From contig NZ_CP013650.1 in the NCBI RefSeq assembly GCF_001466725.1, forward strand, positions 1,116,001 through 1,180,000: a DNA stretch of 64,000 nt. Direction: 5' to 3'. The notes under the pieces are model-generated. The model had not been told where the DNA came from, ran no database searches, and saw only the letters and a list, made by a program, of their open reading frames with translations. Origin of the DNA: Lacimicrobium alkaliphilum. Its GTDB lineage: Bacteria > Pseudomonadota > Gammaproteobacteria > Enterobacterales > Alteromonadaceae. Made by a program: the position numbers and the translations under genes. Numbering within the stretch: position 1 is the first letter of the stretch; each line of letters opens with the position of its first letter. This document shows, one piece after another, positions 56,404-64,000 of the stretch.

Positions 56404-56542
56404 GGAGAGTTCCTCTGTCTGTCGTCTTATATTGGGGAGACCCCTGTATTTTGGGGTAATTTACGGGCGCGATTTATAGCATTAAATGCGCTGATCTTCC
56501 AGTAAAAACGGCAGTTCTGCGGGGAATTCCGGTGACTGCTGA

Positions 56543-58231
56543 TTATCCGGTTGGCCAATAACACTGGCTGTTTTCCATGGCCTGTAAAACCACGTCCTGC
56601 ATCTCGTCAGGCTGAAGCTGCAACACTTGCATTGCCTGCTGCAGGTAGATGCTGTTGCGACCCTGAGTTGGCTGATCGCCAAAGTAGATCTGGCGACTCA
56701 TCATGAGCCCAACACCTAACATAGTTGCCAGGGTTTTGGCCATCCCTTTCAGTTCCGACTCTGAGGGTAGCTGGTGATGACAACGTATGGCATCGAGGCT
56801 GGATTTTTCCTGCTGCCACGCCCTTGCCAGCGTCAGACTCTGTTGGGTGCAGGATACGCTGGCTGGCAAGGAAAAAAGCTGATCCAGCGAGAAAAGTTCC
56901 TCTGCCCGTGCGGGCAGTCTGACTCTGCGCTTGAATGCGGCATTGATAAACAACCCGGAGCAAAAAAAATAGCCCAGCGTAACCAGAGACTCAGTCTGCA
57001 GCTTCGATTGTCTGTCACCCAGCGCTTCGAGCACATGACCAAGCAATACGCAAAATTGCAGTGCATGTTGTTGCAACGGAAAATACTGTTGATTTAACCG
57101 GTTGAGAAGGGCCTGCTGCACCAGTATGCTGCTGGTGCGCTCAAATCCCTGAAACAGTAATGCATGCTTTACCTCTTCCAGTTGCAGCTTCATACGGGAG
57201 CGTTGGCTGGCGGTATACTTCAGTTGCCGGGCCAGGAAACCTTCGGTGGCGATATGGTTGCTGATCATATCCACATCGGGTTCATCCTGCTTGAGCAGAT
57301 CCTGGATGGCCAGTAATTTAGCCGGTGGTTTACTAAGAGGTTGAGTGTGTGGCAGCCAGCCATCTGACTCCTCAGTGTCCTGATGGGAGGACAGCCAGTC
57401 TTTATCCCACAACCTGTCTGTCAGTGACAGGCTTTTTATCCCATAGGCAGCTCGTGGCCGAATGGCCTCGGTGATTGCAATGACCTCAACCTCTTCACTG
57501 AAACTTTTACTACGGGAATGATAGCGCTTTATCAGGCGGGCGTTGGGTGTCTGTGACAAGAGTATCGCGATACCCTTATCCTGCAGTTGAATCATCGCTC
57601 CAGGGGGCACAAGGCCAAATGCGAGGAGCAGCGGTTCGAGCAGATTATAACAGTTACATGGCAGCTGTCTGGCGAGCGCACGCAGCAACTGATGCCAGTG
57701 TTTTTGGGGCGGTTTATCACGGTCTTCAGTACTGATCAGGCCTACCAGCATTAGCAGCAATTGTGGATGACTAAGGCGGGCAAAGCGCTGGTAGAAACCG
57801 TTTTTTTGGCGAAGGGGCAGTAACCGCGCCACAGGGATAAGGCTGCTGGCCCAGATCTGCTGTTCAAGGCGTTTAATTTGTTTCAGGAAATCATCGCCCG
57901 TTGTGGGCCAGCTATATAGATCGAGCGTCATCGCGGCGCACATCAGGCCAATGCTGCTCTGTGGGTGCCAGCGATGACAATGGCTGAATAACATGGCCAG
58001 TAGTGTGCGTTTAAAACGTAAGTTCTGACTGTCTGAGTAGTCAGGGAAATTCAGCTGAGCCATTGCCAGCCATGAGTCTGGTGCTTGTGCAAAACTATCC
58101 TGCAGCTGGTGGGCCTGATTAAAACAATGAGAGATAATCTGTCCGGCAGGCGCACCGTCCCGGAGCCTGTTTTCCAGTTCGATAAACCCGGCCAACTGCT
58201 CGCCGAGCGCTACAGATAAGGGCTCGGTCAC
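56543..58231 (-). CDS. Large protein with HD-GYP-like remnant and HDOD-like domain
   Basis: A 562-residue protein I can assign only in part. The N-terminal half contains FSHCHRWHPQSSIGL and the phrase LVPPGAMIQLQDKGIAILLSQ, which resembles the C-terminal strand motif of HD-GYP proteins, but the catalytic HD and GYP residues are absent. The C-terminal half (about 310-540) looks like an HDOD domain: ISNHIATEGFLARQLKY, VKHALLFQGFERTSSILVQQ. Such inactive signalling proteins usually act by protein contact. Its start overlaps the upstream DUF3192 gene by 4 nt (ATGA), so the two are coupled. No membrane segment is seen. Confidence 0.7.
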   Translation of the reverse strand: MTEPLSVALGEQLAGFIELENRLRDGAPAGQIISHCFNQAHQLQDSFAQAPDSWLAMAQLNFPDYSDSQNLRFKRTLLAMLFSHCHRWHPQSSIGLMCAAMTLDLYSWPTTGDDFLKQIKRLEQQIWASSLIPVARLLPLRQKNGFYQRFARLSHPQLLLMLVGLISTEDRDKPPQKHWHQLLRALARQLPCNCYNLLEPLLLAFGLVPPGAMIQLQDKGIAILLSQTPNARLIKRYHSRSKSFSEEVEVIAITEAIRPRAAYGIKSLSLTDRLWDKDWLSSHQDTEESDGWLPHTQPLSKPPAKLLAIQDLLKQDEPDVDMISNHIATEGFLARQLKYTASQRSRMKLQLEEVKHALLFQGFERTSSILVQQALLNRLNQQYFPLQQHALQFCVLLGHVLEALGDRQSKLQTESLVTLGYFFCSGLFINAAFKRRVRLPARAEELFSLDQLFSLPASVSCTQQSLTLARAWQQEKSSLDAIRCHHQLPSESELKGMAKTLATMLGVGLMMSRQIYFGDQPTQGRNSIYLQQAMQVLQLQPDEMQDVVLQAMENSQCYWPTG

Positions 58232-58605
58232 TGCCAGTCAGTATACTGCTGATAGGTACCGTCACCCCAGGCGATAAGAATGTCATTTTCAAACAACAGG
58301 GGCGTACACTCATTCATGGTGGTGATGCCATCGGACTCCATATGCTGGGTACGGTAGAACATGATCTGAATTCGTTGATCTTTAACCTGCTTGGCTTCAC
58401 TGATATCCGGTGCGCCCATAAGAGCGATAATCTCTTCGCGGCTGGTGCCCAGGTCCAGCTTGGCCACCTGTACTTTGTTGTATTGTTCTCTGTCCCGCCA
58501 GTCCATAGCGTCGGGATCATCGGGATAAAAAAACAATACCAGCGCAGCGAAAATCAGATAGATCAGAAAGCCAATAGCGGCACGGCGTATAATTTTATTA
58601 TTCAT
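58228..58605 (-). CDS. DUF3192-like membrane-anchored protein
   Basis: A 125-residue protein with one N-terminal membrane helix (AAIGFLIYLIFAALVLFFY, about 9-27) and an outer domain resembling DUF3192 and the SmpA/OmlA fold: KVQVAKLDLGTSREEIIALMGAPDISE, then VQIMFYRTQ-like strands and TPLLFENDILIAWG. The family function is unknown, although the related fold often mediates envelope protein assembly. It is the first gene of a coupled pair with the HDOD-like gene, which it overlaps by 4 nt. Confidence 0.78.
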   Translation of the reverse strand: MNNKIIRRAAIGFLIYLIFAALVLFFYPDDPDAMDWRDREQYNKVQVAKLDLGTSREEIIALMGAPDISEAKQVKDQRIQIMFYRTQHMESDGITTMNECTPLLFENDILIAWGDGTYQQYTDWQ

Positions 58606-58741
58606 TGTTATGTCATACTCTTGTGCCTGAAAACCATTAATGATCGTTCTGCAGAATCAGTTCTGCGAATCACCCGTTATCAGACTGAATGTTACAAAAT
58701 AATGCTTTCATTTTAGCATTGATAGTCTTCCATTTACCTTA

Positions 58742-60103
58742 TTATTTGACCAGCTTGTAGCACGGATAGTAATGATTGCCGGGTAACTTCATGCGGTTCT
58801 GGGCAACAAAAGACTCCAGCATGGTATCCAACATATCCATCAGTCTGGCGTCACCGTGGATGCTGAAGGGACCCTTTTGTTTTATCTGTTCAATGCCTTC
58901 AGCCTTGACATTACCGGCGACAATGCCGGAGAACGCCCTTCGCAATGCTGCGGCAAGATCGGCCTTTGGCTGCTCAAGATGCAGATTGAGCTGAGACATG
59001 TTGTCATGGCTGGGGGAGAAGGGCGACTGAAAATCCTGATCGATTTTCAAAGACCAGTTAAACTGATACGAGTCGCCTTTCTGACGCCGGTACTCGGTTA
59101 CCTCCGGTTGATTCTCGCGAACCGTTCTGGCCACCTCAGAAGCGTCATCAACGATGATGGTGTACAGGTTTTGCGCTGCCTTGCCCAGGGTAGCACCGAC
59201 AAATTCATCAATACTGTTAAAGTAATCTTCACTTTCTTTCGGACCGGTAAGAATAACGGGCAGCACCTGTTCACAGTTCTGTTCACTGAGCATAATGCCA
59301 AGCAAATACAGCAACTCCTCTGCAGTGCCGACACCACCAGGGAAAATGACGATAGCGTGGGCCGTGCGCACGAAAGCCTCAAGCCGCTTTTCAATATCCG
59401 GCATGATCACTAATTCGTTGACAATCGGGTTAGGGGGCTCGGCGGCAATGATACTGGGTTCAGATATGCCCAGATAACGGCCATGGCGATAACGCTGTTT
59501 GGCATGACCAATCGTCGCTCCTTTCATGGGGCCCTTCATCGCGCCTGGTCCGCAGCCGGTGCAGATGTTCATCTCCCTTAAGCCAAGCTGATAGCCCACT
59601 TCCTTGGTATATTTGTATTCCGTCTCACCGATGGAATGACCACCCCAGCACACCACCATATTCGGATCGCCGGTAGCCTGAATGGCGTTGGCATTGCGCA
59701 GCATATCAAACACCATATGGGTGATATGGGTCGACTCAGACTGATCGACAAAGAGGTTGCCCTCATATCTGGCCCCCATGTGCAGCAAGTCTCGTAATAC
59801 GGCGAACAGATGTTCATGAACCCCTTTAATCAGCTTGTTATCCACAAAGGCCAGTTCAGGAGGATTGATCAGTTCAATCTTGACACCGCGTTCCCGCCTT
59901 AGCAGATTGATTTCAAAATCCTCATAGGGTGAGAAAATATTTTCATAATTATCTTCCTGGGCACCGCTGTTGAGTACTGCCAGGCTGCAGTTGCGAAACA
60001 GCCGGTAAAGCTCACTTGATGTGGATTTCTTAAGGCGATCAACTTCCAGTTGGGAAAGCAGGCTCATGGAGCCGATTGGGTTTAACTGTACTGTTCTTTT
60101 CAT
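58742..60103 (-). CDS. ppnN: Nucleotide 5'-monophosphate nucleosidase PpnN
   Basis: Cleaves nucleoside monophosphates, chiefly GMP, to base and ribose 5-phosphate; in E. coli it is stimulated by (p)ppGpp. The 453-residue protein has the central LOG-type Rossmann domain with [27 protein letters not shown] and [19 protein letters not shown], flanked by N- and C-terminal extensions typical of PpnN (YgdH). Its ATG overlaps the stop of the upstream GGDEF gene in ATGA, implying translational coupling. This joins nucleotide salvage with cyclic-di-GMP synthesis. Confidence 0.93.
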   Translation of the reverse strand: MKRTVQLNPIGSMSLLSQLEVDRLKKSTSSELYRLFRNCSLAVLNSGAQEDNYENIFSPYEDFEINLLRRERGVKIELINPPELAFVDNKLIKGVHEHLFAVLRDLLHMGARYEGNLFVDQSESTHITHMVFDMLRNANAIQATGDPNMVVCWGGHSIGETEYKYTKEVGYQLGLREMNICTGCGPGAMKGPMKGATIGHAKQRYRHGRYLGISEPSIIAAEPPNPIVNELVIMPDIEKRLEAFVRTAHAIVIFPGGVGTAEELLYLLGIMLSEQNCEQVLPVILTGPKESEDYFNSIDEFVGATLGKAAQNLYTIIVDDASEVARTVRENQPEVTEYRRQKGDSYQFNWSLKIDQDFQSPFSPSHDNMSQLNLHLEQPKADLAAALRRAFSGIVAGNVKAEGIEQIKQKGPFSIHGDARLMDMLDTMLESFVAQNRMKLPGNHYYPCYKLVK

Positions 60104-61677
60104 TCTGGTCCTTTGTCGATAACACAGCGGTTCCGCCCCTGAGTTTTGGCGCTGAAAAGGGCTTTATCTGCCCGCTCGAATACGCGATGAATATCATCTC
60201 CCTCTGCAAAGCTGGTGGCGCCGATGGAAACCGTAATCTTGACACTCTGTTGTTTAAACTTGAAGGGGATTTTTGCAATCTGGTCGCGCAGCTTTTCCAG
60301 TGGCGCCTCGAGTTCTTCCTTTGAGGTTTGTGGAAGCAACAGAATGAACTCTTCGCCTCCCCAGCGAGCCAGGAAGTCAGTTGAGCGTAAACTCTTACTC
60401 ATTTGCTGCGCTATCACCTGCAAGGTCTTATCACCTGCAGCATGACCATAACTATCGTTAATGTTTTTAAAGTGATCCACATCCACCAGCGCCAGGCTTA
60501 AATCCGTGCCATAGCGACGCCATCGGCGGTATTCCAGTTCTGCTCTGTCGTTGTAGGCGCTGCGATTAGGAACCTGAGTGAGTTCATCATGATGACTGCG
60601 ATATTTCTGTTGCAGCAATCGCTGCTTGTATTCTGACGTTTCCTGTTCAAGATGACTCAACTGGTCCTTCATATCATTCAGCAACTTCATTAGTGCACGT
60701 TGCTCATCCTGATCTGTTTTTTCCCGTGATTCCAGAGTGGCAGCCATTTTGGTCAGATATTCATTGGCTTGTTTTCGCAACAGCTTGAGATTTTCAGCTT
60801 CTTCGATGGCCACTTCAATCTGCAGAACCTGCTGCTTTAGCTGCGCAGTGTTATTGGTTTTCAGTTGAAAAGTGGATTCGCTCTCTTTGATTGAATGGCT
60901 GACAGATTGGCTGACTTTATCCAGTGTACTGTGCAGGCTTGAGACAAAGCGTTCGGCGTGCTTACGTTCCTGAATGACTTCCCGCAGTATGGTACGGATG
61001 ATAATCAGGCAACATTCCAGCAGTTCTTCATGGTCCAGGCCTTTAGCCAGTTGGTCACGAACTTTTTTCAGTTCCTGATCTTCCTTGGCGCTGGTGCTGA
61101 GCTGTGAAATCAGCTCCCTCAGTTCATTGGTAATCTCTTTGTGTAGTATCAGTGTCGCGTCCTTGAGCGGTGGCTGCTCTTCAGAGTGACAAACTTTGTT
61201 ATGTTCCTGAAGATTGGTCAGGGCTTTCTGGAATAAGTCCAGGGCTTTTTCAAAATGAGGCAGAGAAGTAAATACAGAGGCCTGACTCTGGCGGACCTGG
61301 CGTAAAAATGCATGGGCATCATTTTTAAGGGGCTCGGGCAGTCCGCTGTTCTCGCGCAGCGCCTGAATAGCATTTTCAATCAGACTGTGTGACTTCTGAT
61401 TCTGCAGTCTGACCTGATCGCTGTTTTCCATCAGCAGTGCCGTCAGTTTGCCGATACTCACCTCGGCCAGGGTGAAATTGATCTTACCGCCAAGGTGCCC
61501 TCTGAGGGTTTGCAGCTCTTTATCCAATGCCGGTATGGCACCTTCGTAAAACTTACTCAGTCTGAGAATGAATTGAGACAGGGTATCTATCTGATGCTTA
61601 AAGCTGCGCAACACTTTCTGTTGGTTTTGAGAAGACAAATCCAGTTTGGTGTTTGTGACCTGTGACCCATTATCCAT
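60100..61677 (-). CDS. Diguanylate cyclase with long coiled-coil sensor part
   Basis: Makes cyclic di-GMP from GTP. From the ATG at 61677 it has 525 residues; a GTG four codons earlier is also possible. The first 350 residues are largely helical and glutamine- and leucine-rich, with no membrane segment or named sensor domain. The GGDEF domain holds [29 protein letters not shown] and the active-site GGEEF (440-444). The inhibitory I-site RxxD is present as RSTD, five residues before it, so product inhibition is expected. It overlaps ppnN by 4 nt. Confidence 0.93.
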   Translation of the reverse strand: MDNGSQVTNTKLDLSSQNQQKVLRSFKHQIDTLSQFILRLSKFYEGAIPALDKELQTLRGHLGGKINFTLAEVSIGKLTALLMENSDQVRLQNQKSHSLIENAIQALRENSGLPEPLKNDAHAFLRQVRQSQASVFTSLPHFEKALDLFQKALTNLQEHNKVCHSEEQPPLKDATLILHKEITNELRELISQLSTSAKEDQELKKVRDQLAKGLDHEELLECCLIIIRTILREVIQERKHAERFVSSLHSTLDKVSQSVSHSIKESESTFQLKTNNTAQLKQQVLQIEVAIEEAENLKLLRKQANEYLTKMAATLESREKTDQDEQRALMKLLNDMKDQLSHLEQETSEYKQRLLQQKYRSHHDELTQVPNRSAYNDRAELEYRRWRRYGTDLSLALVDVDHFKNINDSYGHAAGDKTLQVIAQQMSKSLRSTDFLARWGGEEFILLLPQTSKEELEAPLEKLRDQIAKIPFKFKQQSVKITVSIGATSFAEGDDIHRVFERADKALFSAKTQGRNRCVIDKGPE

Positions 61678-61838
61678 TCTCTGCTTCACCCGGGGAGTCG
61701 CTCGTAGTTCTTTCCATTATAATGGCTAATACAAGTGTTAAGAATATTTTTTTATAACAAGATGTTAGCGAGCTTTTAGCGGCTAATGCAAACGGGCCGC
61801 CCAGGGTGGCTGTTGCTAAGGGGTTTTGGGAAAAAACA

Positions 61839-61861
61839 AAAAGGCGGGAACCCCGCCTTTT
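61839..61861 (-). terminator. Strong terminator upstream of the cyclase gene
   Basis: AAGGCGGG pairs with CCCGCCTT around AAC. On the minus strand it is followed by TTTTTGTTTTTT, an excellent intrinsic terminator. It lies 38 bp past the 21-residue ORF and 160 bp before the cyclase gene, so it ends any transcript coming from the queF side. Confidence 0.9.
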
Positions 61862-61899
61862 ATTATGACTTTCTATACCAATACTCTGGGACTAAGACG

Positions 61900-61965
61900 C
61901 TAGTCGTCGTTTAAGGGACGTTTGACCAGATAGTAAGGCAGTCTTTCCTGTGCAGGTTGTAACAT
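61900..61965 (-). CDS. Possible 21-residue small protein
   Basis: A reading frame from ATG at 61965 to TAG at 61900 on the minus strand, encoding a peptide that begins MLQPAQERLPYY and ends KRPLNDD. It lies between the queF stop and a strong terminator, and there is no other explanation for that terminator. The peptide is rich in prolines and charged residues and has no membrane segment. No strong ribosome binding site is seen (CGGACA about 6 nt upstream). I know no family for it; it may be a real small protein, part of a small RNA, or chance. Confidence 0.4.
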   Translation of the reverse strand: MLQPAQERLPYYLVKRPLNDD

Positions 61966-62069
61966 GTTTTGTCCGTCAGTTGAAAAACTGAGGCTATTTT
62001 ATTTATCTGACAAAAAAATGAAAGTTGTTTTGTAATCTTTCTTTTTGTGTTTCAGTTTTTTTTGGTTTT

Positions 62070-62906
62070 TTATTGTCTTATCAGGCGCTCAAACTGTGGG
62101 TTAGCCTCAAAGTTACTGCGAAAAGGGCTGATATCAAGCCCGCCTCTTCTGGTGTAGCGGGCATAAACGCTGAGTTTTTCCGGTTGGCATTGACGCAGGA
62201 TGTCACAGAAGATGCGCTCGACACATTGCTCATGAAATTCGTTGTGCTGCCTGAATGTAATCAGGTATCTCAACAGGCTGTCGGCAAAAATTTCTCTGCC
62301 CTGGTAATGAATGCTGACGCTTCCCCAGTCTGGCTGTTGGGTAATCAGACAATTGGATTTGAGCAGATGACTGATATGCTGGCGTTGCACCACACTATCG
62401 CCACATTGCAGTATACCGGGTTCCGGGTGATACTGGTCGACTTCAATATCGAGATTGTCCAGTAACTCGCCTTCACCGGCATGGATCTGGAATGCCTGTA
62501 TATCATCCAGCGAATACAATTTCACCTCAACATCAGCTCCAGCGCATTGGCTTAAATCCTGAATCAGAATCTGTTGCAGCTCTTCTGAGTCGCGGACTTT
62601 CCATTGGTTAAAACTGTTCAGATAGAGTTTGAAAGACTTGGACTCAATCAGGTTCGGGCTGCTTGCTGGAACGTAGGCCTGAAGCACGGCGACACAGGGT
62701 TTTCCTTTGGGGTTGAGCCAGGAAAGCTCATAACCATTCCAGATATCTACCCCGGTGAAAGGTTGCCGTTGAACAATTCCTAACTCTTCCCGGTTAAGAC
62801 TCCTCGGCACCGGCTGCAGCAGTTGTGGGCTGTACTGGTCAATATATTCCGAAGTCTTACCCAGGCTCAGATGAGTCAGTGAAGCCGGTGTGTGTGCGTC
62901 AGTCAT
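62070..62906 (-). CDS. queF: NADPH-dependent 7-cyano-7-deazaguanine reductase
   Basis: Reduces the nitrile preQ0 to preQ1 in queuosine synthesis. The 278-residue protein is the large two-domain (YqcD-unlike, E. coli-type) form. The catalytic cysteine is in SNCLITQQPDWGS (C186, with D193), the NADPH-binding region and the FxxIxESKSFKLYLNSFNQ-like phrase IESKSFKLYLNSFNQ are present, and the end has RSNFEANP. It is divergent from syd with 71 bp between, the same order as in E. coli. CAGGGTA precedes the ATG. Confidence 0.95.
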   Translation of the reverse strand: MTDAHTPASLTHLSLGKTSEYIDQYSPQLLQPVPRSLNREELGIVQRQPFTGVDIWNGYELSWLNPKGKPCVAVLQAYVPASSPNLIESKSFKLYLNSFNQWKVRDSEELQQILIQDLSQCAGADVEVKLYSLDDIQAFQIHAGEGELLDNLDIEVDQYHPEPGILQCGDSVVQRQHISHLLKSNCLITQQPDWGSVSIHYQGREIFADSLLRYLITFRQHNEFHEQCVERIFCDILRQCQPEKLSVYARYTRRGGLDISPFRSNFEANPQFERLIRQ

Positions 62907-62977
62907 AAATTACCCTGAGATCTGGAAATGATACAATGGATGTTAGCAGTGCATTATATCGCTTAAATGGATAACAG

Positions 62978-63535
62978 ATGAATAACAGTGTTACACAAAG
63001 CCTGGACGATTTTATTCAGCGCTATATTGAGGCTCATCAGCAACAGAACCATGGCCTGAAAACGCAGTGGGATGAGCAATGGCCATCACCCTGCGAATTG
63101 GGGCAGCCGGATCCACAGGGGCTGATCCGATGGCAACCGGTGAAACGACATCAACAAGCTGACTTCAGCGCAACCGAGCAAGCGCTGGAGATGGTTTTTC
63201 ATGCTGATATCAAAACGTATTACTCCAGTTACTGGAGTGAGGGCCTTAATGCCAGTACGGCACGAGGAGGCTTACAGTTGCTTCAGGCCTGGAACGAGGA
63301 TGATTTCGAACGCTTGCTGCAAAATCTGGTCGGCCATGTATTGATGAAACGGCGGCTGAAGCAGCCTGAGACGCTGTTTTTTGCTGTTACCGATGATGAT
63401 GATTTTATCATCAGTCTGGACAACGCATCGGGTAAGGTGATGCTCGAACAGGTTGGTCTGGAACCAAAAGAAGTGCTGGCTGAGAGACTGAGTGAATTTC
63501 TGACAAAAATCGAACCGCAGGTTCAGTCAGTGTGA
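62978..63535 (+). CDS. syd: SecY-interacting protein Syd
   Basis: A peripheral cytoplasmic protein that binds SecY and may check the translocon. The 185-residue sequence shows the family pattern: GLKTQWDEQWPSPC near 46-59, an acidic surface and FHADIKTYYSSYWS. Divergence from queF is the enteric arrangement. Its 3' end overlaps the convergent coiled-coil gene by 13 bp. Confidence 0.92.
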   Translation: MNNSVTQSLDDFIQRYIEAHQQQNHGLKTQWDEQWPSPCELGQPDPQGLIRWQPVKRHQQADFSATEQALEMVFHADIKTYYSSYWSEGLNASTARGGLQLLQAWNEDDFERLLQNLVGHVLMKRRLKQPETLFFAVTDDDDFIISLDNASGKVMLEQVGLEPKEVLAERLSEFLTKIEPQVQSV

Positions 63536-63822
63536 TCTGTCCGCATTTTCTTATCTAACAGTTTTTCCAACAGCGTTTCCAGCCTGTCCATGCGGACCTC
63601 CAGCTTGTCCAGTCGCTGCTCCGTTGATATCGGCGTGACAGCCGCTTGCCGGGGTTTGGGTAACTCAATATTCGGATTCTTTTTCCATTTTTGCAGCACT
63701 GCCAGAATTTCCGGTAGTGGTAACGGGTGACTGGCGTGGCGTTTAATCAGGGCTACAGAGGGCGTTTTTCCGGATTGGCTCAGCGACTGACACAGCGACA
63801 GAATGTAGTGGTGATGTTGCAT
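63523..63822 (-). CDS. Small coiled-coil protein of unknown function
   Basis: A 99-residue protein of no family I recognise. The first half is helical and starts MQHHHYILSLCQSLSQSGKTPSVALIKR-like residues with a KRHASHPLPLPEILAVLQKW segment; the second half is a short predicted coiled coil, RLDKLEVRMDRLETLLEKLL (about 69-88). There is no signal or membrane segment. In enterics yqcC lies in this position, but the sequences do not look related. It overlaps the end of syd by 13 bp. Confidence 0.7.
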   Translation of the reverse strand: MQHHHYILSLCQSLSQSGKTPSVALIKRHASHPLPLPEILAVLQKWKKNPNIELPKPRQAAVTPISTEQRLDKLEVRMDRLETLLEKLLDKKMRTDHTD

Positions 63823-63955
63823 GGTGGTGTTGGTCTCTTTGTTGGTATTGCTAAAAACTGGTCAGATTCGCTATTTTATCATGGGGTACCGAGATGGGTA
63901 TTTTAATAAACTCATATTTTTCAGTTAGTTATCTTTTGGCCTTGATGTTGCAGAG

Positions 63956-64000
63956 CTAAAACTCCAATCCCGAGCAGAGACGGGTGAGTTCAGGGTTGTG
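63956..64000 (-). CDS. Possible 3' end of a further gene, cut by the window
   Basis: On the minus strand a reading frame open to the window edge ends at TAG (63956-63958) and gives HNPELTRLCSGLEF as its last 14 residues. A second frame is open here too, so coding is not certain. In E. coli truC lies on this side of syd, but the fragment is too short to identify. The 133 bp between it and the coiled-coil gene are AT-rich and hold nothing else I recognise. Confidence 0.3.
   Translation of the reverse strand, partial: HNPELTRLCSGLEF

Noticed and set aside
58856..59413. 185-codon reading frame opposite ppnN
   Set aside because: ppnN is clearly the real gene here, and the opposite frame has no recognisable motif.
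61690..62069. A tRNA or known small RNA between queF and the cyclase
   Set aside because: No cloverleaf, CCA end or known RNA motif could be seen; only the short ORF and terminator remain.

Overview
The window is one contiguous stretch of a gammaproteobacterial chromosome. It most resembles the Alteromonadales, probably Alteromonadaceae; the genus cannot be fixed by eye. The reasons are gene content (two-domain QueF next to Syd, a HubP/FimV landmark protein between asd and truA, FlgO-type lipoproteins, MiaE, EpmC, PpnN) and gene orders shared with enteric bacteria and Vibrio. No rRNA, tRNA, CRISPR array, prophage or intact insertion sequence was recognised.

Layout. 1-6.1 kb: the 3' end of radA, a PilZ protein, an ACT protein, NAD-malic enzyme, then an operon of ECF sigma factor, putative anti-sigma factor and a DUF4097 exported protein. 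6.2-12.8 kb: dnaB, then smrB and prmB (divergent), aroC, epmC, an ATP-NAD kinase-like gene and yfcL, a block also conserved in enterics. 12.9-19.9 kb: glgC, three tandem FlgO-family lipoproteins, mnmC and fabB. 20-25.4 kb: a secreted GH43 arabinanase with a ricin-type domain, rhlE, pdxB, asd. 26-34.9 kb: hubP/fimV, truA, accD, folC, dedD, cvpA, purF, the classical purF-region order. 35-40 kb: a Yip1 membrane protein, miaE, lpxH, ppiB, cysS. 40-47 kb: a PQQ-type sugar dehydrogenase, then cysD-cysC-cysQ-cysN-SLC13 for sulfate uptake and activation. 47-54.8 kb: a degenerate EAL plus HDOD regulator, putP, a GNAT acetyltransferase, a serine hydrolase, and manB/manC for GDP-mannose. 54.9-64 kb: a ComEA-like protein, an NAD-type isocitrate dehydrogenase, an HDOD-like protein coupled to a DUF3192 protein, ppnN coupled to a diguanylate cyclase, a possible 21-residue ORF, queF, syd, a coiled-coil protein and the edge of another gene.

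Most genes are core metabolism. The unusual content is between genes. At least seven intergenic spaces are mosaics of short palindromic modules: CACAGAG/CTCTGTG and CACGAAA/TTTCGTG units, GTAGCCCGGAT units with a compensated stem change, GTCATCCTGAT hairpins, and small hairpins with a constant RTCCMT loop. Several modules recur almost unchanged at distant positions and in both orientations. A 270-bp element with 20-bp terminal inverted repeats lies upstream of cysS. A 7-bp tandem repeat lies between yfcL and glgC. These repeats, the ppnN/cyclase coupling, the sigma/DUF4097 operon and the small ORF upstream of a strong terminator are the parts most worth following up.
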